Origin: Micromonospora sp045209745
GTDB lineage: Bacteria; Actinomycetota; Actinomycetes; Mycobacteriales; Micromonosporaceae
Assembly: GCF_045209745.1 (NCBI RefSeq)
Contig: NZ_CP109273.1
Location: 4,774,001-4,838,000, forward strand
Length of the DNA: 64,000 bases
Direction of reading: 5' to 3'
In this document: positions 46,009 through 54,587 of the stretch, in pieces
Layout of the letters: each line of letters starts with the position of its first letter
Numbering within the stretch: position 1 is the first letter of the stretch
Notes under the pieces: model-generated
Databases searched by the model: none
The model's input: only the letters and a program-made list of their open reading frames with translations
Told to the model about the DNA's origin: nothing
Made by a program: the position numbers and the translations under genes

Positions 46009-46287
46009 CGAATTGAGGGTGCCAAGCGGCGGCGGGTAACTCATGCGTGGGATCCACCCAAATTCTTGTCGACCTGGCTGGTCGCCGCAGTTCGCGCACT
46101 TTCCGGTGCTGCCCGGACGACAGTCGGTGATGACCGCCCGGAGGGTGGGACCGGGGGCGGGTGTCGGTGGTGTGGCGACATCACGCGGGTGCGGACGACG
46201 GAACTTGGGTGCCCGGCACAGATGCGTCGACGCGCGACGGTGGTCGAGTCTCCGACTGTTCGATGGGCTGACCCGATCGGAGCGACT
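46009..46287. promoter_or_regulatory. Divergent promoter region between lanM and the SARP gene
   Basis: The 279 bases between the divergent starts of lanM (ATG 46008) and the SARP gene (GTG 46288) hold no gene. SARPs bind direct repeats upstream of -10 boxes; I did not find a clean heptamer repeat by eye. Its position makes it the likely control point for both halves of the cluster. Confidence 0.4.
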
Positions 46288-48108
46288 GTGGAGTTTCGCG
46301 TACTGGGGCCGGTGAGCGCCTGGCGCGACGGCGGTGAGGTCCCGCTGGACGGCGCCAAGCAGCGCACCGTCCTGGCCGTCCTGTTGCTCGCCCGAGGGCG
46401 AATAGTCTCCGACGCGCGTCTCTGCCAGCTGCTGTGGGACGAAAACCCGCCGGCGACATTCGCCGCCCAGCTCTACAACTACGTCTCCCGCCTGCGGAAA
46501 TATCTCGGCGACGAGGTGGAGATCGTCCGGCAGTGGTCCGGGTACCTGCTGCGGACGGGGGACAGCCGACTCGACATCGACGAGTTCGAGCGGCTGGCCG
46601 GACTGGGTCGGGACGCACTGCGCTCCGGCCGGCACGAGGAGGCCGCGCGGGACCTGCACGAGGCGCTGGCGCTGTGGAGCGGAGCGACGCTCAGCAACGT
46701 CACCGACTACCTCATCGAGGCGGAGTCGCCCCGGATGGCCGAGGTGCGGATGGCGGTCCTGGAGGATCGCATCACGGCCGACCTGATGCTGGGCCGGCAG
46801 GCCGACCTGGTGGTGGAGCTGAGCGATCTGGTCGCCGCGCAGCCGCTGCACGAGCAACTGCGCAGCCACTTGATTACGGCGCTGCTGCGATGTGACCGCC
46901 AGGCCGACGCGCTGGCCGTCTACCACCAGGGCCGGCGGGTGCTCGCCGACGAGTTGGGTGCCGATCCGGGCCCGGCCCTGGCCGAGGCGTACCAGACGGT
47001 GCTGGCCGGCCCCGGGATGCCCGACGTCGCGGTCGCACCGCGGGCCGGACCGGGCTGGCGCGACGTCCGACCGGCGATGCTGCCGCCCGGGGCGCAGGAC
47101 TTCTGCGGCCGGGAGCAGGAGCTGCGGGCGCTGGCCGGGCTGCTCGCCGAGACGTCGCCGTCCGCTCCGCAGCGGACGCTGCTGACCGGGATGGCCGGCG
47201 TCGGCAAGTCGGCGCTGGCGCTGCGGGCCGCGCACCTGTGCAGCAGCGAGTTCCCGGACGGGCAGCTCTACGCCGACCTCGGCGGCACCCGGGGCAACGC
47301 CACCGACCCGGGCGACGTGCTGGGCTGGTTCCTCCGGAGCCTCGGCAATGCCGAGGAGGCCATTCCGAGGCGCCTCGACGAACGCGAGTGCCTCTACCGC
47401 AGCCAGTTGGCTGGCCGCCGGGTCCTGGTGGTGCTCGACAACTCTGCCGACTATCCGCAGGTCCGCCCGCTGTTGCCCGGTGATCCGTCCTGCCGGGTGA
47501 TCCTGACCTGTCGTGGCCGCCTCTCCGAGTTGCCCGGTGTCACCCGCGTCGAGGTGGGCATCCTCGATCCGGCGCAGGCGCTGGAGCTGTTCGCCACCAT
47601 CGTCGGCTTGTCGCGGGTGGCCGCCGAGCCCGGTGCCGCACACCGGATCGTGCAGTTGTGCGGGCGGCTCTCGATCGGCATCCGGGTGGCTGCGGCGCGG
47701 CTCATCGCTCGGCCGCACTGGTCACTGCGCTACCTCGCGCAGCGGCTGGCCGACGAACGGTTCCGTCTCAACGAGCTACGGCTGGGGACGCTGGACGTGC
47801 GGGCCCGCATCGAGGGCAGCTATCAGGAGTTGGAGGTCGAGAGTCAGGTCGCGCTGCGCCGGCTGGCACTGCTGAAAACGGCCGTCTTCCCGATCGGGGC
47901 CGCCGCCCGGGTGCTCGGCGTGACGCGCCGGGTGGGGGAGGAGGTGGCCGAGAGCCTGGTCGATGCCCGGCTGTTGGAGATCGCGGGCTCGGACGGCGGG
48001 CGCCGGCAGCGACACCGCTTCCACGACCTGGTGCGGGTCTTCGCGCGGGAGAAGGCCGACCCGGTGGACCACCGCGTGGTGACCGCCAGATCGGCGTTGT
48101 CGGCATAG
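46288..48108 (+). CDS. SARP-family regulator with NB-ARC domain (AfsR/DnrI type)
   Basis: 606 residues from GTG 46288 (VEFRVLGPVSAWRDGGEVPL). The order is an OmpR-like winged helix (to about 95, with NYVSRLRKYLGDE), a bacterial transcriptional activation domain (about 100-245, with LVAAQPLHEQLRSHLITALL), then an NB-ARC ATPase with Walker A GMAGVGKSALALRA near 303 and LDPAQALELFATIV. It lacks the C-terminal TPR region of full AfsR, so it is of intermediate length. SARPs are cluster-situated activators. It diverges from lanM and faces the fatty-acid/NRPS genes. Confidence 0.92.
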   Translation: MEFRVLGPVSAWRDGGEVPLDGAKQRTVLAVLLLARGRIVSDARLCQLLWDENPPATFAAQLYNYVSRLRKYLGDEVEIVRQWSGYLLRTGDSRLDIDEFERLAGLGRDALRSGRHEEAARDLHEALALWSGATLSNVTDYLIEAESPRMAEVRMAVLEDRITADLMLGRQADLVVELSDLVAAQPLHEQLRSHLITALLRCDRQADALAVYHQGRRVLADELGADPGPALAEAYQTVLAGPGMPDVAVAPRAGPGWRDVRPAMLPPGAQDFCGREQELRALAGLLAETSPSAPQRTLLTGMAGVGKSALALRAAHLCSSEFPDGQLYADLGGTRGNATDPGDVLGWFLRSLGNAEEAIPRRLDERECLYRSQLAGRRVLVVLDNSADYPQVRPLLPGDPSCRVILTCRGRLSELPGVTRVEVGILDPAQALELFATIVGLSRVAAEPGAAHRIVQLCGRLSIGIRVAAARLIARPHWSLRYLAQRLADERFRLNELRLGTLDVRARIEGSYQELEVESQVALRRLALLKTAVFPIGAAARVLGVTRRVGEEVAESLVDARLLEIAGSDGGRRQRHRFHDLVRVFAREKADPVDHRVVTARSALSA

Positions 48109-48188
48109 CCGCGCCTGCGGATCCCCGGCGTTTCCGCCGTGCTCCCGGCGTATGGAGAAGATATAGCCGGTGCCAGCACGGTCAGTGA

Positions 48189-48557
48189 GTGACCATCCTG
48201 ATCCCGCCCGAGTGCGCGACCAACGCGCGGATCGACCTCGACCACGCCAGCGGGGACGAGATCGTCGGTCGAGTTCGGCCCGACCGGGACGACCCGGTCT
48301 TCGCCGGGCACTATCCCGGCTTCCCCCTGCTGCCCGGTGTCTACATCGTCGAGTACGTGCACCGCGCCGTCCTCGCGGCGATGCCGTCGGAGATCCTCGC
48401 CGAGCTGGTGTCCTGCCGGTTCCTCCGAACGATCGATCTCGACGACGAGCTGGTCATCACCATCCGGCGCGACGGCGGGCTACGCCGGGGCACGGTCGCC
48501 GTGTCCGGCGTACCGGCCGCCGAGGTGGTGTTGCGCTATCAGGAAGGAAACCCTTGA
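48189..48557 (+). CDS. Hot-dog dehydratase, FabZ-like, with catalytic His
   Basis: 122 residues from GTG 48189 (VTILIPPECATNARIDLDHA). The FabZ/FabA signature FAGHYPGFPLLPGVYIVEYV holds catalytic His41 and Glu55. The longer N-terminal helix of FabZ (IPHRxPxLLVDR) is not here but begins the next protein. Predicted to dehydrate 3-hydroxyacyl-ACP. Its TGA overlaps the next ATG (TGATG). Likely paired with the downstream hot-dog protein. Confidence 0.78.
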   Translation: MTILIPPECATNARIDLDHASGDEIVGRVRPDRDDPVFAGHYPGFPLLPGVYIVEYVHRAVLAAMPSEILAELVSCRFLRTIDLDDELVITIRRDGGLRRGTVAVSGVPAAEVVLRYQEGNP

Positions 48558-49021
48558 TGCTCGACCGCGACGACATTCGACGGCTCATCCCGCACCGACC
48601 GCCGATGCTCCTGGTCGACCGAGTCAGCGAACTGGTACCCCGGAGCCGGCTGGTGGGCAGTTACACGGTGACCGGGACCCGGCCGCTGCCTGCCGTGCTG
48701 CTGTTGGAGTCGTGGGGCCAGGCCGCGCTGGTGCTGATCAGGCACGACCGGCCGATGCCCGCCGTGCTGACCGACGGAGTGCCGATCGCGGGTGCCTTCG
48801 AGGGGATCCGCTTCGGCCGGCCGGTGCTGCCGGGTGAGACGGTCGAGCACCGGGTCGAGCTGATCCGGCTGATCGCCGACACGGGTTTCGTTCGGGGCGA
48901 GAGCGTGGTCGGCACCGAGGTGGTCATGCAGGTCGGTCGTCTGGTCGGCGCGGTGCGCCCGGCGGCTGCGCTTCGCCCCGCCGTCCTGGCCGGGGTCTCC
49001 GACGTCAAGGAGTCGACATGA
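48557..49021 (+). CDS. Hot-dog fold protein, FabZ-like, without the catalytic His
   Basis: 154 residues, MLDRDDIRRLIPHRPPMLLV. It has the FabZ entry motif IPHRPPMLLVDRVSEL and Glu51 in AVLLLESWGQAALVLIRH. The stretch expected to read GHFPGxPIMPG is shortened to GTRPLP, so the catalytic His is missing. It could be the structural partner of the preceding protein, as in Had-type heterodimers, or act alone as a thioester-binding protein. The start overlaps the upstream stop and its TGA overlaps the fabG start (ATGA). Confidence 0.75.
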   Translation: MLDRDDIRRLIPHRPPMLLVDRVSELVPRSRLVGSYTVTGTRPLPAVLLLESWGQAALVLIRHDRPMPAVLTDGVPIAGAFEGIRFGRPVLPGETVEHRVELIRLIADTGFVRGESVVGTEVVMQVGRLVGAVRPAAALRPAVLAGVSDVKEST

Positions 49022-49764
49022 GTGAAATTCGACGACCGGTCGCCTTGGTCAGCGGCGGATCCCGAGGGATCGGCCGGGCCGTGGTCCGGCAGCTCGCCGC
49101 AGACGGGTACGACGTGGGTTTCTGCTATCAGAGCAGCCGGGAGGCCGCCGAGAAGGTGGCCGCGGAGGTGCTGGAGACCGGTGCCCGGGTGCTGGCCCGG
49201 CAGGTAGACGTCGCCGATTCCGCGCAGGTGCGCGACTTCGTCACGGGGGTGGAGCGGGACCTGGGCGAGATCGCGGCCCTGGTGACCGTCGCCGGGATCA
49301 TCCGTGACCGACCGGTGGCGATGATGGCCGACGAGGACTGGCAGTCGGTGATCGACGTCAACCTCGGGGGTGTCTACAACGTGTGCCGGGCGGCGATCCG
49401 CCGGATGATGCGGCGTCGTGGTGGCGCCATCGTCACGGTGTCCTCGGTAGCCGGCATCACCGGCAGCCCGGGCCAGACCAACTACTCGGCCTCGAAGGCC
49501 GGCATCATCGGCTTCACGAAGGCGCTGTCGAAGGAGGTCGGCCCGTACGGGATCAGGGTCAACGCCGTGGCGCCGGGGTTCATCGAGACTGACATGCTGA
49601 ACGACCTGCCTGCCGGGCTGGCCGTGGGCGTCCAGCAGCGGACCGCCCTCGGCCGGCTGGGCCAGGCGGAGGAGATCGCCCCGGTGGTGACGTTCCTGCT
49701 GTCGGAGCGGGCCTCCTACCTGACCGGGCAGGTCGTCACGGTTGACGGTGGTCTGACGTTCTGA
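49018..49764 (+). CDS. fabG: 3-oxoacyl-ACP reductase FabG
   Basis: 248 residues, the family length. The Rossmann motif is VSGGSRGIGRAVVRQL. Catalytic residues in E. coli FabG order are Ser143, Tyr156 and Lys160 (TVSSVAGITGSPGQTNYSAS then K). The NADPH reductase product feeds the hot-dog dehydratases. The start overlaps the preceding stop by four bases. The 3' end overlaps the convergent SDR gene by 29 bases. Confidence 0.93.
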   Translation: MSEIRRPVALVSGGSRGIGRAVVRQLAADGYDVGFCYQSSREAAEKVAAEVLETGARVLARQVDVADSAQVRDFVTGVERDLGEIAALVTVAGIIRDRPVAMMADEDWQSVIDVNLGGVYNVCRAAIRRMMRRRGGAIVTVSSVAGITGSPGQTNYSASKAGIIGFTKALSKEVGPYGIRVNAVAPGFIETDMLNDLPAGLAVGVQQRTALGRLGQAEEIAPVVTFLLSERASYLTGQVVTVDGGLTF

Positions 49765-50623
49765 CCCGCTGTGCCGCGAGCCGGGTCCGCATGGCCTCCA
49801 GGCGGACCTGGCTCGCCTGCGTCCGGGCCCGGCGCGCCGTGATCCGGGGATAGGCCGTGCCGAGCAACCGGGTGAGCAGGTCGACCCGGCGGGCGTCCGC
49901 CCCGACGACGATCTTCACCCGGTTGCGCCGGACCCCGCGCAGGATGAGCCGTGCGGCCTGCTCGGCCGAGGTCGTCGCCTCCCGGGCGAAGCGCTCCCGG
50001 ATCCCGCCGTAGCCGAGCCCTTTCGCGGCCCGGGCGTTGCTGAAGATGTCGGTCCGCACCTTGCCCGGGTAGACGCAGCTGACCTTCACCGGCACGTCGC
50101 CGACCCGCATCTCCTGCAACACCGCCTCGGTGAAACCCCGGACGGCGAACTTGGCCGCGTTGTACGCGCTCTGCGCCGGTGCCGCGGTCAACCCGTACAT
50201 GCTGGAGATGTTCACCAGGTGGCCCTGGGAGGCGACGAGTAGCGGCAGGAACGCCCGGGTGCCGTGCACCACGCCCCAGAAGTCGACGTCCAGCACCCAC
50301 CGCATGTCGTCCCACTCGGCCTCGGTGATCGAGGCCAACAGAGTCACCCCGGCGTTGTTGATCACCACGTCGGCGCCGCCGAAGTCGGCGCGTACCTCCT
50401 TGGCGTGGGCCTGCACCGCCAGCCTGTCGGTGACGTCCAACCGGTAGGTGCGGACCTCGGCTCCCCGCTCGGCGCAGCTCGCCGCGGTCTGCGCCAGGCC
50501 CTCCTCCGCCGCGTCGGAGAGGGCCAACCGGGCGCCCTGGGCGGCCAGCTCGACCGCCAGCGCCCGGCCGATGCCCGAACCGGCTCCGGTGACGACCGCG
50601 ACCTTTGCTCGGAACTCCTCCAT
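49736..50623 (-). CDS. Short-chain dehydrogenase/reductase
   Basis: 295 residues from ATG 50623 (MEEFRAKVAVVTGAGSGIGR). Classical SDR: TGAGSGIG at 12-19, NNAG near 89-92, Ser140/141, Tyr154 and Lys158 in NISSMYGLTAAPAQSAYNAA. The C-terminus has an Arg-rich extension (YPRITARRARTQASQVRL). Its direction is against the surrounding operon and its 3' end overlaps fabG. Substrate unknown; it could tailor the acyl chain or peptide. An alternative upstream start exists, but its sequence is non-coding in character. Confidence 0.85.
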   Translation of the reverse strand: MEEFRAKVAVVTGAGSGIGRALAVELAAQGARLALSDAAEEGLAQTAASCAERGAEVRTYRLDVTDRLAVQAHAKEVRADFGGADVVINNAGVTLLASITEAEWDDMRWVLDVDFWGVVHGTRAFLPLLVASQGHLVNISSMYGLTAAPAQSAYNAAKFAVRGFTEAVLQEMRVGDVPVKVSCVYPGKVRTDIFSNARAAKGLGYGGIRERFAREATTSAEQAARLILRGVRRNRVKIVVGADARRVDLLTRLLGTAYPRITARRARTQASQVRLEAMRTRLAAQRVRTSDHRQP

Positions 50624-50802
50624 GCGCGCTCCCTCGGAATCGGCGTGCCCGCCTGCGGCGACACACTTCCGCCGTACGGTCCGGGGCCGGGCTATCTCTT
50701 TTCCATACCGGGCGCGATGTAGAGAAGTTATGAGAGCCCCGCCGAACACTGCCTCCGGACGGTGCCACCAGGACGCCGACCAGGCGTGGTGCGGAGGAGG
50801 CG

Positions 50803-51759
50803 ATGGCACAGATGACAGGTGCGGCAATCACCGGGCTCGGGGCGTACCGGCCGAGCAGGCTGATCACCAACGAGGAGATCGCCGAGGAAGCCGGTGTGAC
50901 TCCGGAGTGGATCGAGGAGCGGACCGGCATCCGGTCGCGCTACCGGTCCGGGCCGGAGGAATCCGTGACGATGATGGCCGCCGAGGCTGGCGGAAAGGCG
51001 TTGGCCATGGCGAACGTCGACCCGGCCGACGTGAACCTGGTCATCCTCGCCTCGGCGACGAAGAAGGACCGCATCCCGGGCGGGGCGCCCGAGGTAGCCA
51101 GCCGGATCGGCATCACCGCCACCGGCGCGTTCGACCTGAACGCCGCCTGCGCCGGCTTCGCCTACTCGATCGGGATCGCGGCCAACGAGATCCGGATGGG
51201 CAGCGCCCGCAACGTGCTGGTCGTCGGGGCGGAACAACTGAGCCGTTTCATCGACCCGGAGGACCCGGCGACGTACGTCATCTTCGGTGACGGTGCGGGT
51301 GCCGCGGTGGTCTCCCCCGCGGAGGTCGACGGAATCAGCCCGACCGTGTGGGGCAGCGACGGCTCGCGGTCCGACATCCTCGGCACCAAGTGGGACGCCA
51401 ACGGCCGCGAGTTCGCCAAGATGGACGGCCCCCTGGTCTACCGCTGGTCGACCAAGAACGTGCCGAGGGTGGCCCGCAAGGTGTGCGCCTCCGCCGGCGT
51501 CGAGCTCTCGGACATCGACTGGTTCGTGCCGCACCAGGCGAACCTCCGCATCGTCGACCAGCTGGCCGAGATCCTCCAGATCCCGGACGAGAAGGTCGCC
51601 AAGGACATCATCGACACCGGCAACACCTCGGCCGCGTCGGTGCCGCTGGCGCTCAGCCGGCTGTACGAGAGCGGTCGGACCACCCCCGGCGACCGGGTGA
51701 TGCTGCTGGGCTTCGGGGCGGGACTCGCCTACGCCGGTCAGATCATCCGGATGCCCTGA
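50803..51759 (+). CDS. fabH: 3-oxoacyl-ACP synthase III (FabH-like)
   Basis: 318 residues, standard FabH length. The catalytic triad is Cys116 (NAACAGFA), His244 (VPHQANLR) and Asn274 (DTGNTSAAS). TGIRSRYR is the usual CoA-binding region. FabH enzymes join an acyl-CoA starter to malonyl-ACP. No KS-alpha/KS-beta pair is in the window, so chain extension would need housekeeping FabF or genes to the right. ATG 50803 follows GCGGAGGAGGCG. Confidence 0.92.
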   Translation: MAQMTGAAITGLGAYRPSRLITNEEIAEEAGVTPEWIEERTGIRSRYRSGPEESVTMMAAEAGGKALAMANVDPADVNLVILASATKKDRIPGGAPEVASRIGITATGAFDLNAACAGFAYSIGIAANEIRMGSARNVLVVGAEQLSRFIDPEDPATYVIFGDGAGAAVVSPAEVDGISPTVWGSDGSRSDILGTKWDANGREFAKMDGPLVYRWSTKNVPRVARKVCASAGVELSDIDWFVPHQANLRIVDQLAEILQIPDEKVAKDIIDTGNTSAASVPLALSRLYESGRTTPGDRVMLLGFGAGLAYAGQIIRMP

Positions 51760-51800
51760 CCACTCCGATCAAGACCCCTTCCTACGAAAGGACATGCACC

Positions 51801-52055
51801 ATGACGATGACCGTGAACCAGGTGTCCCTCGACGTCGTATCGCTCACCCGCAAGCTGATGACCGAGGACGTCGACCGAAAGATCAACGCCGACGACACCT
51901 TCGTCGACCTCGGGCTGGACAGCCTCAAGCTCGTCGACCTGCTCGCCGCCGTGGAGACCCACTTCGACATCGAGGTGCCGGACGAGCTGGTCGGCAGCTT
52001 CGCCAAGGTCCAGGATCTCAGCGACTTCGTTCTCTCCGCCAGGTCTCCGGTGTGA
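51801..52055 (+). CDS. Acyl carrier protein
   Basis: 84 residues. Phosphopantetheine site Ser41 is in FVDLGLDSLKLVDLLAAVET, and FDIEVPDELVGSF is typical of ACPs. ATG 51801 follows GAAAGGACATGCACC. The last codons overlap the next start. Probably the dedicated carrier for the acyl chain made by fabH, fabG and the dehydratases, which the free-standing condensation domain could then unload. Confidence 0.92.
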   Translation: MTMTVNQVSLDVVSLTRKLMTEDVDRKINADDTFVDLGLDSLKLVDLLAAVETHFDIEVPDELVGSFAKVQDLSDFVLSARSPV

Positions 52056-53407
52056 CCGAGGACGTCCGGGAGCTGTCGGTCGGGCAGCGAGCGCTGTGGC
52101 TGGTCCACCGGTTGGCCCCGGACAGCCCGGCCAGCAATGTGGTCCACGGTCTGCACGTCGAACCGGTGCTCGACCTCGACCTGGTACGCCGGGCGGTGGC
52201 GGCGGTGCGATCACGGCACGACCTGCTCAGGTCCCGGTTCGTGCAGACGGATCAGGGGCCGGTGCGGGTCGTCGATCCCGACCTCGGGTGCGAGGTCGAG
52301 GTCCACGATGTTCCCGACCTGGACGACGACGGGCTGTTGCGCCGCTGCCAGGAGTTCGGCGACCAGCCGCTACGGCTGGCGCAGGACGGTCCGATGCGGG
52401 TGGCGTTGCTGCGGCGGCGCACCGACTGCGTGCTGGTGGTGGTCATCCATCACATCGCCACCGACTTCCACTCGCAGCGGATCGTCTGGCAGGAGTTGGA
52501 CGGCGCGTACGGGGCGTTGCAGACCGGGCGGTCGGTGGAGTTGCAGCCGGTCTCCGGCAGCTACGACGACTTCCTGGCCCGGGAGCGGGCGGCCCTCTCC
52601 GGCGAGCGCGGCGAGCGGCTGCGCGCCTACTGGGATCAGGTCTGCGACGGCGCCACGGCGGCCACCCTGCCGACCGACCGGCCCCGTCCGCCGGTGCGCT
52701 CGTTCCGCGGCGGCGCGTTCAGTCAGGAACTCCCGGACGACCTCGCCCGCCGGCTGCGGGAGACCGCGGCGGCGGCCGGGGTGACGCCGTACAGCGTCGT
52801 GCTCGCCGCGTTCCAGGCGACGATGTACCGCTACACCGGTCTGGGGGAGCTCACCGTCGGTTGTCCGGCCTCGCTGCGTCGGGGACGGGCGCTGCGCGGG
52901 GTGGTCGGCATGTTGATCAACACGATCGCGTTGCGTGGATCGTTCGACGCGGACACCACGTTCGCCATGGCGATCACCGCGGCGAGCCGACAGCTGACCG
53001 ACGCTGTAGCCCATGCCGCCTACCCGTTCCCGCTGCTCCGATCGGGCCGTCGTAACCAGGATCCGCCAGTGCGGGTGACCGTCACCCTGCTGGCTCACCA
53101 GCACGGCGACAACTACACCACCCGGCGGCACGCGTTCGCCGGGCGCCAGATCCGGCTGCTGGACATCCCGTACGACGAGGGCCAGTTCGACCTGTCGGCG
53201 ACCCTCACCCAGTACCAGGACGGCCGGCTCCAGGCGGAGTTCGGTTACGACACCGACCTGTTCGACGAGGCGACCGTGCAGCGGCTGGCCGGGCACTTCC
53301 TCCAGATGCTGCGGGTGGCCTGCACGGCGCCGGAGACGGTGGTGTCCCTGGCGCCGATGGTCGACCAGGCGGAACTGCGCGAACTGCTGGCGCTCGGCAC
53401 CCGATAG
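52052..53407 (+). CDS. Free-standing NRPS condensation domain
   Basis: 451 residues, one C domain. GTG 52052 overlaps the ACP stop. Motifs are C1 in LSVGQRALWLVHRLAPDSPA, C3 HHIATDF (HHxxxDF rather than DG), YRYTGLGELTVGCPASLRRG and the later DLPYDEGQFDLSAT-like stretch. With an ACP in front and no own A or T domain, it fits a starter C domain that N-acylates the first amino acid in trans. It may instead work with a T domain outside the window. Confidence 0.88.
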   Translation: MTEDVRELSVGQRALWLVHRLAPDSPASNVVHGLHVEPVLDLDLVRRAVAAVRSRHDLLRSRFVQTDQGPVRVVDPDLGCEVEVHDVPDLDDDGLLRRCQEFGDQPLRLAQDGPMRVALLRRRTDCVLVVVIHHIATDFHSQRIVWQELDGAYGALQTGRSVELQPVSGSYDDFLARERAALSGERGERLRAYWDQVCDGATAATLPTDRPRPPVRSFRGGAFSQELPDDLARRLRETAAAAGVTPYSVVLAAFQATMYRYTGLGELTVGCPASLRRGRALRGVVGMLINTIALRGSFDADTTFAMAITAASRQLTDAVAHAAYPFPLLRSGRRNQDPPVRVTVTLLAHQHGDNYTTRRHAFAGRQIRLLDIPYDEGQFDLSATLTQYQDGRLQAEFGYDTDLFDEATVQRLAGHFLQMLRVACTAPETVVSLAPMVDQAELRELLALGTR

Positions 53408-53606
53408 ACCGGTGCGGCGTGGCCCGCGGCGCCCCCGTGCTGCCGGGCCGGCGCGTCCGCCGCACGGGCCGGATCCGGCCGGCGCGACCCCCGTCGCCGG
53501 CCGGACCCAGGCCCGGCGGTGGCCGCCCGAGGCACCGGTATAGGGGCGGTATAGCGCTGATTGACAACTTCGTGGCATTGGTAGGTCACTTGTGGAGGGA
53601 GGAACG

Positions 53607-54587
53607 GTGCGCGAGGGCATCCTCTCGACGGTCGGGAACACACCGCTGGTACAGCTGGTCCGGTTGTTTCCGGAGTTCCCCTCCCGGTTATTCGTGAAGC
53701 TCGAACGCTTCAATCCCGGCGGCAGCATCAAGGACCGCACCGCGCTGAGCATGCTGCGCGCCAAGGTCGAATCCGGGGAGCTGGTGCCCGGCCGATCGGT
53801 GGTCGTCGAGTCCAGCTCGGGCAATCTGGCCATCGGCCTCGCTCAGGTTTGTGCGTACTACGCGATCCGGTTCATCTGCGTGGTCGACCCGAAGACCACC
53901 CGGCAGAACCTCGCGATCCTGACCGCGTACCACGCGGAGATCGAGATGGTCGAGCACCCCGACCCGGTCACCGGCGAGTACCTGCCGGCCCGGCAGCGCC
54001 GCGTCCGCGAGCTGTGCGAGCAGGTCCCGCACGCCTACCGCCCGGACCAGTACGCCAACCCGCTCAATGCCGCCGCGCAGCGGCAGACGATGGCCGAGAT
54101 CGTGACCGCGCTCGACGGGCGGATCGACTATCTGTTCTGTTCCACCGGCACCTGCGGGACGCTGGTCGGCTGCGTCGGCTACCTCCGCGACCACGGGCTG
54201 TCCACGCGGGTGGTGGCGGTGGACGCGGTGGGCAGCGCCATCTTCGGCGACGAGCCAGCGACCCGGCTGATCCCCGGGCACGGCGCCTCGGTCGTGCCGC
54301 CGCTGGCCGCCGACGCCACCCCGGACGAGATCATGCACGTCTCCGACCTGGACTGCGTGGTCGGTTGCCGGTTGCTGCTGCACCGGGAGGCCATCCTCGC
54401 CGGCGGGTCCTCCGGCGCCACCGTGGCCGCACTGCGCCGACGGATGGCGGACATCCCGGCGGGCGCCACCGCCGTGCTGATCCTGCCCGACAACGGCGAC
54501 CGCTACCTCGACACGATCTATTCCGATCAATGGGTTTCCGGGCACTTCGGGGAGATCACCCACCTGTGGAAGGACGCTACGTGCTGA
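53607..54587 (+). CDS. sbnA: SbnA-type O-phosphoserine/glutamate PLP enzyme (diaminopropionate biosynthesis)
   Basis: 326 residues, the SbnA length. GTG 53607 follows GGAGGGAGGAACG. PLP Lys42 is in FNPGGSIKDRTALSML, and the phosphate-binding region is VVESSSGNLAIGLAQV. The closest family is SbnA, which makes N-(1-amino-1-carboxyl-2-ethyl)-glutamate from O-phosphoserine and glutamate. Paired with SbnB next, it gives L-2,3-diaminopropionate. The 53408-53606 gap before it holds no gene. Confidence 0.9.
   Translation: MREGILSTVGNTPLVQLVRLFPEFPSRLFVKLERFNPGGSIKDRTALSMLRAKVESGELVPGRSVVVESSSGNLAIGLAQVCAYYAIRFICVVDPKTTRQNLAILTAYHAEIEMVEHPDPVTGEYLPARQRRVRELCEQVPHAYRPDQYANPLNAAAQRQTMAEIVTALDGRIDYLFCSTGTCGTLVGCVGYLRDHGLSTRVVAVDAVGSAIFGDEPATRLIPGHGASVVPPLAADATPDEIMHVSDLDCVVGCRLLLHREAILAGGSSGATVAALRRRMADIPAGATAVLILPDNGDRYLDTIYSDQWVSGHFGEITHLWKDATC

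Noticed and set aside
44032..46287. Upstream in-frame extension of the SARP protein from 44032
   Set aside because: The extension is the complement of lanM; GTG 46288 gives the usual SARP N-terminus.
46009..47718. N-terminal 570-residue extension of LanM on the minus strand
   Set aside because: It lies opposite the SARP gene and has no family-like sequence. LanM homologues start near 46008.
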